From Alphaproteobacteria bacterium (GTDB taxonomy: Bacteria > Pseudomonadota > Alphaproteobacteria > UBA828): a stretch of DNA of 62,136 nucleotides. The position numbers and the translations under genes are program-made. Position 1 is the stretch's first letter; each line of letters opens with the position of its first letter. Below the pieces are notes generated by a model that saw only the letters and a list, made by a program, of their open reading frames with translations, did not search any database and was not told where the DNA came from. The stretch lies in NCBI GenBank assembly GCA_011523425.1, contig WTGU01000015.1, forward strand, positions 8,685 through 70,820, in the 5' to 3' direction. Positions 10,213-17,158 of the stretch are shown piece by piece.

Positions 10213-10977
10213 ATGGCAGCGCCGATGAGCCTGCTCGAAGTTCGCGAATTGTCTCGCCATTTCGGCGGCCTCGCCGCCGTGAACGGCCTCTCCTTCACCG
10301 TCGAGGAGGGCAGGATTCACGGACTGATCGGCCCCAACGGCGCCGGCAAGACGACGACCTTCAACGTCATCAGCGGGTTCTACAAGCCGACCGCGGGCGA
10401 GATTGTCTTCGGCGGCCGCCGGATCTCCGGCCTGCGCCCGAGCCGGATCGCGGCGCGCGGCGTCGTCCGCACGTTTCAGGCGACGACCCTCTTCCAGGAG
10501 CTCTCCGTCTTCGAGAACGTGCTCGTCGGCTGCCACCTGCGATCCGGCGTGGGGCCGATCAGCGCGCTGCTCGGCACCAGCCGGCGGGCCGAACAGCAGA
10601 CGGCGGAAAGGGCCGGGGAAATCCTCGAGTTCATGGGCCTGGACGACCGGCGCGACGACGAGACCGTCAACCTGCCCCACGGCCATCAGCGTGCCCTCGG
10701 CATCGCCGTGGCTCTCGCCGCCGAGCCGAAGCTGATACTGCTGGACGAGCCGTTCACCGGCATGAATCCCGAAGAGACGCGGCGGATGATGGAGCTGGTC
10801 GAGCGGGTGCGCGGCCAGGGAGTCACCATCCTCCTGGTGGAGCACGACATGCAGGCGGTGATGGGGCTCTGCGACCAGATCACGGTGCTGAGCTTCGGCG
10901 AGCTGCTGGCGGAGGGAACGCCCGCCGAGATTCGCGCCGACCCGGCCGTGATCGAAGCCTATCTGGGAACCGCCTGA
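10213..10977 (+). CDS. livG: Branched-chain-amino-acid-type ABC transporter ATPase
   Basis: This is one of the two cytoplasmic ATPases that power a high-affinity Liv/Urt-type importer. The 254 residues contain Walker A GPNGAGKTTTFN, the signature region LPHGHQRALGIA, Walker B LILLDEPFTGMNP and the switch histidine in LLVEHDMQAV. The signature has H where most LivG proteins have Q (LPYGQQR). A second ATG at 10225 (MSLLEVREL) is an equally good start. The stop is directly followed by the livF ATG. No permease (livH/livM) or periplasmic binding protein is nearby, so partners must be elsewhere. The substrate is unknown. Confidence 0.85.
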   Translation: MAAPMSLLEVRELSRHFGGLAAVNGLSFTVEEGRIHGLIGPNGAGKTTTFNVISGFYKPTAGEIVFGGRRISGLRPSRIAARGVVRTFQATTLFQELSVFENVLVGCHLRSGVGPISALLGTSRRAEQQTAERAGEILEFMGLDDRRDDETVNLPHGHQRALGIAVALAAEPKLILLDEPFTGMNPEETRRMMELVERVRGQGVTILLVEHDMQAVMGLCDQITVLSFGELLAEGTPAEIRADPAVIEAYLGTA

Positions 10978-11685
10978 ATGCTGTTCGAGATCAAGTCTCT
11001 CACCGTCCACTACAACAAGGTGACGGCGCTGCGCGGGGTCTCGATGGAGGTCGGCGAGGGCGACATCGTGACCCTGATCGGGGCCAACGGCGCCGGCAAG
11101 AGCACGACGCTGCGCACGGTCTCGGGCCTGGTCCGCGCGAGCGCGGGCGAGATCTGGTTCGACGGCACGCGCATCGACACGCTGCAGCCGGACGAGGTGG
11201 TCAAGCTCGGCATCGCCCACGTGCCCGAAGGCCGCCATGTCTTCCCCGAGCTCACCGTCTACGAGAACCTGAACACGGGCGCCTTCCTCAGGCGCGACAA
11301 GAGCGCGATCAGGCAAGACCTCGAGAAGGTCTACGAGCGCTTTCCGCGCCTCAGGGAGCGGCGCACCCAGTACGGCAAGACCCTCTCCGGCGGCGAGCAG
11401 CAGATGCTGGCGATCGGCCGCGCTCTCATGGCGCGCCCGAAGCTGCTGCTGCTCGACGAGCCCTCCCTCGGCCTTTCGCCGGTGATGGTGCAGGAGATCG
11501 CGAAGATCATCGTCGATATCAACTCCCGCGGCGTGCCCGTCGTGCTGGTCGAGCAGAATGCCGAACTGGCGCTCAAGCTCGCGCGCTACGCCTACGTGCT
11601 CGAGACCGGCCGCGTCGCCCTCGAGGGCGAGGCGCAGCGGATTCACGAAGACGAGCATGTCCGCAAGGTGTATCTCGGCGGCTAG
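10978..11685 (+). CDS. livF: Branched-chain-amino-acid-type ABC transporter ATPase
   Basis: This is the second ATPase of the Liv-type importer and heterodimerises with LivG. The 235 residues contain GANGAGKSTTLRTVSG (Walker A), the LivF hallmark HVPEGRHVFPELTVYENL, the signature LSGGEQQMLAIGRAL and Walker B LLLLDEPSLGLSP. The start follows the livG stop with no gap (TGAATG), so the two are co-translated. Twenty-four bases further on lies the GTG of the fused ETF gene on the same strand, so one operon livG-livF-(fusion)-etfA is possible. Confidence 0.88.
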   Translation: MLFEIKSLTVHYNKVTALRGVSMEVGEGDIVTLIGANGAGKSTTLRTVSGLVRASAGEIWFDGTRIDTLQPDEVVKLGIAHVPEGRHVFPELTVYENLNTGAFLRRDKSAIRQDLEKVYERFPRLRERRTQYGKTLSGGEQQMLAIGRALMARPKLLLLDEPSLGLSPVMVQEIAKIIVDINSRGVPVVLVEQNAELALKLARYAYVLETGRVALEGEAQRIHEDEHVRKVYLGG

Positions 11686-11709
11686 GAGCCGAACCGGCCC
11701 GGTGATCGC

Positions 11710-14700
11710 GTGGAAACCCGCGAGCTCTTCTGGGAGATCACCTCCCTAGGCCACACCCTCTTCTTCGTGGTGGCGGGTGCCGCAATGGCGGTGGCAGCGG
11801 CAGGCGTCGGCTGGCATGTCTGGCGCTACGCCCGCGCGCGCCGGAGCCCGGTTCCGGTCCATCCCTGGCGCGGCTTCTGGCGCATGATCTTCGACGTCGG
11901 CTCGCAGCGGACGGTGCACCGACGTGACCGTGCCGCCGGCCACGCGCACACGCCGATCATGTACGGCTTCCTCCTGCTGCTGGCCGCGACCAGCATCATC
12001 ACGGTCGAGTACGACATCTCGGAGCCGTTCTTCGGCTTCACCTTCTGGCACGGCACCTTCTACCTCGTCTTCAGCCTGATCGCCGACCTCGCCGGCCTCG
12101 GGCTGATCGCCGGCTGCGTCTACATGATGTGGCGGCGCTGGAAGCTCCGTCCCGCCAAGCTCGCCTACCGCCGGGACTATCGCGGCGAGACGGAAGAACG
12201 GCCCCGCGCCCGCGCCTGGCTCAGGGACGACGCACTCTTCCTCTGGGCGCTGCTGCTGATCGCGCTGACGGGCTTCCTCCAGGAAGGGGTGCGGCTCGCC
12301 ATGGACCAGCCCGCCTGGGGGGCGTGGTCGCCGGTGGGCTGGGTGCTCGCCCAGATATTCCTGGGGCTCGGCATGGACGAGGCCGCCGCGGCCGCCGTGC
12401 GCCGCGCCAACTGGTGGATTCACGGCATCGCTGCTTTGGCCTTCATCGCCGCGATCCCCTGGACCAAGGCGAAGCACCTGATCGCCGTGCTCGGCTCGCT
12501 CTCGACCCGCGACGCGAGCGCGCTCCGCCGCCTCCCGATGCCCCGCCCGGAGTCCGCAGGCGCCGCCGCCGCGGTGGATGGGAACGACGCCGAGCCCGAG
12601 GTCGGCTTCGGCAGCATCGCGCAGTTCTCGTGGAAGGACCTGCTCAACCTCGACGCCTGCACCAAGTGCGGCCGCTGCCACGAGGCCTGCCCCGCCACCG
12701 CCAGCGGCGCGCCGCTCAGCCCGCGCGACCTGATCCTCGATCTGCGCACCCATGCGGCACGCAGCGCCTTCCGGCCGGGAGAGGACGCGGGACTTTCGCT
12801 CATCGGCGACGTGATCGAGGCGGAGACGCTCTGGTCCTGCCGCTCCTGCGGTGCCTGCATGGAGATCTGCCCGGTCGGCATCGAGCACCCGCCGATGATC
12901 GTGCAGATGCGGCGCCGGCTGGTCGAGGACGGCACCATGGAGCAGCAGTTGCGCGATACCCTCGACATGATCGCCAACCGCGGCAACAGCTTCGGCGAGA
13001 GCCCGCGCACCCGTGCCGGCTGGACCGCGGCGCTCGAGTTCCCGGTGAAGGACATCCGCGAGGAGACTGCCGATCACCTCTGGTTCGTCGGCGACTATGC
13101 CTCCTACGATCCGCGCAACCAGGAGGTCTCGCGCACCGTGGCGCGCCTCTTCCGCGTCGCCGGCCTCGACTTCGGCCTGCTCCACGAGGCCGAGCGGACA
13201 GCCGGCAACGACGTGCGCCGGGTCGGCGAAGAGGGCCTCTTCGAATCCCTCGCGGAGCACAATCTGGGTGCGATGGCGGAGGCAAAGCAGTTCGACGCCA
13301 TCGTGACCACCGACCCGCACAGCTACAACACCATCCGCAACGAGTATCCGGACTTCGGCGATGTCGCGCCCATCCGCCACTACACGAGCGTTCTCGCCGA
13401 GCTGCTGGAGAGCGGGCGGCTCACCGTGACCAAGCCGCTCGGCAGGCGGGTGACGCTGCACGATCCCTGCCATCTGGGCCGGCTCAACGGCCACTACGAC
13501 GAGCCGCGCCGGGTGCTGGAGCTGATCGGCTGCGAGCTCGTCGACATGCCGCGTTGCCGCGACAATTCGTTCTGCTGCGGAGCCGGCGGGGGACGCATCT
13601 GGATGCCCGATCCGGTGGGCAAGGAGAAGCCCGCGGAGAACCGGATGCACGAGGCGGCGTCTCTCGGTAATCTCGACGCCTTCGTTGTCTGTTGCCCCAA
13701 GGACATGACCATGTTCGAGGACGCCCGCAAGACCAGCGGCCACGAGAGCGACTTCGTCGTTCAGGACCTGGCGGAGCTGGTGGCCGAGGCGATCGATCTG
13801 AAGAGCATCGATCTCAAGGAAGTGCCGGCGCTGGTCGATCGCATCGCCGATGCCGCCGCAGCCCGCATCGCCGACGCCGTGGCGGAGCGGCTGGCCGATC
13901 GCCTCGCCGACGCCGTGGCCGACAGGGTAGCGCAGGACCTTTCCGAGCGCGCGCCTGCGCTCGCCGCCGCCGCTCCACAGCCCGCGCCGCAGCCTGCCGA
14001 GGGAGAGGGACCCGCGCCGGAAGCCGGGTCGGAAGTGCCGGCGGCGGACGCTGGCCCCTGGCGCCCGGCGCCGGTCAGCGCGGCAACGCTGCCTCCTTAC
14101 GAGGTGCCGGCGAAGGACGGCCCCCGCGTGCTCGTCGCCGTCAAGCGGGTGGGAGAGCTCAACGCGGACTTCGTCATCGACGAGGAAGCGCGCACCATCG
14201 CCGACGAACACTTCGAGCACGAGCTCAACGAGTGGGACGAAGCGGCCCTCGAGGAGGCGCTGCTGCTGACCGAGAAGCTCGGCGCGGGCGAGGTGGTGGC
14301 GGTCACCATCGGCCCCGAGGATGCCGAGGACACCTTGCGCCGGGCTCTCGCCAAGGGCGCCCACCGGGGCGTCCGGGTCTGGGACGAGACGCTGCGCGAC
14401 GCCGACCCGGTGACCGTCGCCCGCGTGCTGGCGGGCGTCGCCGAGCAGGAGGCGCCGGACATCATCATGACCGGCGCGCAGTCGGCCGACCTCGGCCACG
14501 GCGCCACCGGCTCGGCGCTGGCCCGCGTCCTCGGCGTGCCCCATGCGGCCGTGGTCCTCGGTATCGACTGGGACGGCGGCGAGACGATGACCGTGACCCG
14601 CGAGCTCGAGGGCGGCATGCGCCAGCAGCTTGCGCTCCCGGCGCCGGCGCTGCTCACGATTCAGACCGGCGGCAACACGCCGCGCTACGCCACCATGCGC

Positions 14701-14895
14701 ATGATCAAGCAGGCGAAGAAGAAGCCCGTCGCCGTGGTGGACGGCGCTGGCGTCGGCCTCGACCAGGCGGGCGCGGTGGTGCGCCGGCTCTACGAGCCGC
14801 CCAAGAGCGGCCGCGCGGCGATGATCGAGGGCGACGCGGCGGCGGTCGCCGCAGCCATCGCCGGGATCATTCGCGAGAAGCGGGGAGAAGCGTGA
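11710..14895 (+). CDS. Fusion of a membrane Fe-S/CCG-domain oxidoreductase (DgcB-like) with ETF beta subunit
   Basis: One uninterrupted 1061-residue frame joins two proteins normally encoded separately. Residues 1-260 hold five or six hydrophobic helices like the NarI-type membrane domain, with candidate heme histidines H15, H36, H78, H80, H114 and H238. Residues 317-327 (CTKCGRCHEAC) and 377-387 (CRSCGACMEIC) bind two 4Fe-4S clusters. The second CCG domain has C587 and the pair C622-C623 (FCCGAGGG); the first keeps the fold but reads AERTAGNDVRRVGEEGLF without cysteines. Residues about 707-800 are a linker: an amphipathic helix of IADA/RLAD repeats followed by a Pro/Ala/Glu stretch. Residues about 805-1061 are a full-length EtfB. 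Known DgcB-type proteins pass electrons from methylamine or betaine dehydrogenases to quinone. Start is GTG. etfA follows at once. A covalently tethered ETF:quinone reductase is my inference. Confidence 0.9.
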   Translation: METRELFWEITSLGHTLFFVVAGAAMAVAAAGVGWHVWRYARARRSPVPVHPWRGFWRMIFDVGSQRTVHRRDRAAGHAHTPIMYGFLLLLAATSIITVEYDISEPFFGFTFWHGTFYLVFSLIADLAGLGLIAGCVYMMWRRWKLRPAKLAYRRDYRGETEERPRARAWLRDDALFLWALLLIALTGFLQEGVRLAMDQPAWGAWSPVGWVLAQIFLGLGMDEAAAAAVRRANWWIHGIAALAFIAAIPWTKAKHLIAVLGSLSTRDASALRRLPMPRPESAGAAAAVDGNDAEPEVGFGSIAQFSWKDLLNLDACTKCGRCHEACPATASGAPLSPRDLILDLRTHAARSAFRPGEDAGLSLIGDVIEAETLWSCRSCGACMEICPVGIEHPPMIVQMRRRLVEDGTMEQQLRDTLDMIANRGNSFGESPRTRAGWTAALEFPVKDIREETADHLWFVGDYASYDPRNQEVSRTVARLFRVAGLDFGLLHEAERTAGNDVRRVGEEGLFESLAEHNLGAMAEAKQFDAIVTTDPHSYNTIRNEYPDFGDVAPIRHYTSVLAELLESGRLTVTKPLGRRVTLHDPCHLGRLNGHYDEPRRVLELIGCELVDMPRCRDNSFCCGAGGGRIWMPDPVGKEKPAENRMHEAASLGNLDAFVVCCPKDMTMFEDARKTSGHESDFVVQDLAELVAEAIDLKSIDLKEVPALVDRIADAAAARIADAVAERLADRLADAVADRVAQDLSERAPALAAAAPQPAPQPAEGEGPAPEAGSEVPAADAGPWRPAPVSAATLPPYEVPAKDGPRVLVAVKRVGELNADFVIDEEARTIADEHFEHELNEWDEAALEEALLLTEKLGAGEVVAVTIGPEDAEDTLRRALAKGAHRGVRVWDETLRDADPVTVARVLAGVAEQEAPDIIMTGAQSADLGHGATGSALARVLGVPHAAVVLGIDWDGGETMTVTRELEGGMRQQLALPAPALLTIQTGGNTPRYATMRMIKQAKKKPVAVVDGAGVGLDQAGAVVRRLYEPPKSGRAAMIEGDAAAVAAAIAGIIREKRGEA

Positions 14896-15860
14896 TGGCC
14901 GGCATCCTGGTCGTCGCCGAGCATTTCGACGGCGCGCTGCGCGACATCACGCAGGAAATGATTGGCGCCGCGGCGGCGCTGAAGGAGGACCTCGGCGGCC
15001 CCCTCGCCGTCCTCGTCATCGGGGACGACACGGGGGCGCTGGCCGATACGGCCAACCGGGCCGGCGTCGACGAGGTCGTCACGGTCGCGGCATCCGATCC
15101 GCACTTCGACCCTGCGCTCTACGAGGAGGCCGCGTGCGCCGTGGCCGAAGCGCGCCAGGCCCGCCTCGTGCTGGTCGGCCACACCGCCGCCGGCATGGCC
15201 TTCGGCCCAGCCGTGGCCGCCCGGCTCGGCTCGGGCTTCGCCTCCGACGTCTTCGGGCTCGCGCTGCAAGGCGGCGAGCTCGTCGCCAGCCGGGGTGGCT
15301 ACGGCGGCAAGGTGGCGATGGACCTCGCCTTCCCCGGCAAGCCCGTGGTCGTGCTGACGCTCCGGGGCGCGACCTTCAAGGCGGCGGAAGAGCCCGGCGG
15401 CGCGGCTGTCGTCCCCTTCGCGATCGAGGCGGAATCCCTCGCCGGCACCGGCCGCCACATCGACTACCTGCCGGCGCCGCCGGCCGACGTGGACATCGGC
15501 AAGGCCGAGTTCATCCTCTCGGTCGGGCGCGCCCTCGGGGAGGACACGAACCTGCCCCAGTTCGCGGCGCTTGCGGAGCGGCTGGGGGCCACGCTCGGCT
15601 GCTCCCGCCCGGTCGCGGATTCCGGCTGGCTGCCGAAGGCGCACCAAGTGGGGCAATCCGGCACGATCGCGGCCAACTGCTCGCTCTACCTCGCGCTCGG
15701 CATCTCCGGCGCGGTCCAGCACCTGGCCGGGATGAAGCACGTGGACACCATCATCGCGGTCAACACGGACCCGGAGGCGCCCATCTTCAACGTCGCCCAC
15801 CACGGCGCCTGCGTGGACATCTTCGAGCTCGCCGAGGCGCTTGAGCGCGAGTTCAACTGA
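14895..15860 (+). CDS. etfA: Electron transfer flavoprotein alpha subunit
   Basis: This is the FAD-binding subunit of ETF, which accepts electrons from flavin dehydrogenases such as acyl-CoA or dimethylglycine dehydrogenase. The 321-residue protein has the C-terminal FAD domain motif SRPVADSGWLPKAHQVGQSG followed by LYLALGISGAVQHLAGMK and NTDPEAPIFNVAHHG. The ATG shares its A with the TGA of the preceding fusion gene, so EtfA should be made together with the EtfB moiety and pair with it. Two hairpins lie downstream, before the convergent oxygenase gene. Confidence 0.95.
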   Translation: MAGILVVAEHFDGALRDITQEMIGAAAALKEDLGGPLAVLVIGDDTGALADTANRAGVDEVVTVAASDPHFDPALYEEAACAVAEARQARLVLVGHTAAGMAFGPAVAARLGSGFASDVFGLALQGGELVASRGGYGGKVAMDLAFPGKPVVVLTLRGATFKAAEEPGGAAVVPFAIEAESLAGTGRHIDYLPAPPADVDIGKAEFILSVGRALGEDTNLPQFAALAERLGATLGCSRPVADSGWLPKAHQVGQSGTIAANCSLYLALGISGAVQHLAGMKHVDTIIAVNTDPEAPIFNVAHHGACVDIFELAEALEREFN

Positions 15861-15880
15861 GCCGTCGCGCGTCCCGCCGT

Positions 15881-15915
15881 CAAGAGCGTTTCCGTTTCAC
15901 TCGGAAACGCTCTTG
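15881..15915. terminator. Perfect 14-bp hairpin after etfA
   Basis: The arms 15881-15894 and 15902-15915 are perfectly complementary (arm sequence CAAGAGCGTTTCCG) around a seven-base loop. It lies 20 bases after the etfA stop and is followed by CTCTTTGTC, only weakly T-rich. It probably ends the etfA transcript. Being symmetric, it could also stop the convergent transcript. Similar AGAGCGTTTCCG hairpins recur as intergenic elements in some alphaproteobacteria, from memory. Confidence 0.6.
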
Positions 15916-16028
15916 CTCTTTGTCGCTCACGGCAGCCGGCCTGCGGTCGGCGCCGTCGCGCGTCCACGCGCGCGGAGCGCACGATGCGCGCGCGCCGCAT
16001 GAGCGGCGGGCCGCGGTCGCGGCCTGTC

Positions 16029-16053
16029 GCGTATCCGTCACAGACGGATACGC
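16029..16053. terminator. 11-bp hairpin after the butyrobetaine-hydroxylase-like gene
   Basis: The arms GCGTATCCGTC (16029-16039) and GACGGATACGC (16043-16053) pair perfectly around a three-base loop. The minus-strand oxygenase gene ends at 16055, so this hairpin begins one base beyond its stop codon. There is no T tract on the minus side. It is probably the end signal for that transcript. Confidence 0.5.
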
Positions 16054-16054
16054 T

Positions 16055-17158
16055 CTACTGCACGGTGGTGCGCGACAGGACGCGGATGCGGCTCAGGAGC
16101 TGGTCACGGTCCACGTAGCAGCCCTGCAGGTGGCGACGCCCGGTCGAGGGATCGAACGCCGTCCGCCCGTGCAGCACGCGCCGGTTGTCGAACACCAGGA
16201 GCGCGCCCGCGCGCAGGGGGTAGCGGCATTCCAGCGCCGGGTCGCGGATCACCGACGCGAAGGCGCGCAGCGCACGGCAGAGCGGGCCTATCCGATGCGC
16301 AGGCGCGCTGACCGCGCCCATCACGGCGAAGTTGAAGCGCACCTCCTCGACCGCGCCGGCCTCGTCCAGGCCGATGGTGAGCGCCCGGAAGCGAATGTCC
16401 GAGACGCGGTCCCGGAAGCGGAAGTCGATCGGGTGCCGGCTGAGAAGCCGGAAGGCGGCCGGATCGCGCCGGCGTAGCGTCTCGGCCGCCGCGAAGCCAT
16501 CCACGACGAGCGAATCGCCGCCCTCGGCGTCGTTCTCCAGGCAATGCAGAAGCTGGTAGTCGGGCGGCCGCTCCCAGTTGGGCAGATCGGTGTGGCAGAG
16601 CAGCCCGAGCGCCGTGTAGGCGTTGCTGTTGGGATCGGGCATCGAGACCACGTCGAAGTGCTCGCCGAAGTTGGTCGCCCGCACCGGGCCGATGAGCTGC
16701 GCCAGCGCAAGCACGGAGAGCGGCTCGCGCGGGGTGCCGCGCAGGACGGCAATGCCGCGGTCCCGCAACGTGAGCAGCCACTCCAGGAGGGCGGCGTCGC
16801 TGCCGCTGACCGCGTCGTAGTCCGCGCCCGGCATGGCGTCCGACAGCTCCGCGCCCCAGGTGGCGGGGGCGGGACGGCAGGTGGGACCGTCCGCTCCCGC
16901 CTCCTGATGCCGTCTGAGCCAGCCGGCGGCATAGACGCTGACATGACCCTCGGGCCGCCACTCGACACGGAGCCCGCCGTCGTCGGTGAGCGCGAACGAC
17001 GCCGCATCGAGATCCGTCGGCACCGCGAGAGGATCGAGGATCCGCTCCAGCGTCTGCGGGTGCCGGCACAGCGGACAGCCGCAATTGTCCCTCAGCCAGA
17101 CATGGTGGAAGGTCCCTGCGACGCCGTCGTCCCAGGTAACGCGGATGGAGCGCGTCAG
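16055..17158 (-). CDS. Gamma-butyrobetaine-hydroxylase-like 2OG/Fe(II) dioxygenase, probable CTG start
   Basis: The protein has the two-domain layout of gamma-butyrobetaine hydroxylase. An N-terminal domain carries the zinc motif WLRDNCGCPLCRHPQT, and a TauD/TfdA catalytic domain follows with HTD (CHTDLPNWERPPDYQLLHC) and the distal histidine of FDNRRVLHGRTAF. The 2OG arginine is probably in RRHLQG. Family members hydroxylate gamma-butyrobetaine, trimethyllysine or related betaines. The only in-frame ATG (17296) would add 46 Arg-rich residues inside the upstream Rieske gene. The conserved domain instead begins at a CTG at 17156-17158 that overlaps the Rieske stop as CTGA, giving 367 residues. 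The start is therefore uncertain, but the family is not. Confidence 0.8.
   Translation of the reverse strand: MTRSIRVTWDDGVAGTFHHVWLRDNCGCPLCRHPQTLERILDPLAVPTDLDAASFALTDDGGLRVEWRPEGHVSVYAAGWLRRHQEAGADGPTCRPAPATWGAELSDAMPGADYDAVSGSDAALLEWLLTLRDRGIAVLRGTPREPLSVLALAQLIGPVRATNFGEHFDVVSMPDPNSNAYTALGLLCHTDLPNWERPPDYQLLHCLENDAEGGDSLVVDGFAAAETLRRRDPAAFRLLSRHPIDFRFRDRVSDIRFRALTIGLDEAGAVEEVRFNFAVMGAVSAPAHRIGPLCRALRAFASVIRDPALECRYPLRAGALLVFDNRRVLHGRTAFDPSTGRRHLQGCYVDRDQLLSRIRVLSRTTVQ

Noticed and set aside
10213-10977. livG as a pseudogene because of its odd ABC signature (LPHGHQR)
   Set aside because: Walker A, Walker B and the switch histidine are intact and the frame is complete, so the change is more likely natural variation.
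8878-11658. A 926-codon open frame on the minus strand
   Set aside because: It is antisense to metZ, livG and livF, which have clear motifs; its product is a His/Asp/Gly/Leu-rich shadow typical of GC-rich DNA.
12129-13670. A separate 513-codon plus-strand gene inside the fusion gene
   Set aside because: It is a +1-type shadow frame, rich in Arg, Pro and Gly, with no domain.
11746-14544. A 932-codon minus-strand open frame opposite the ETF fusion
   Set aside because: Low-complexity translation without domains; the plus strand carries recognisable Fe-S and EtfB motifs.
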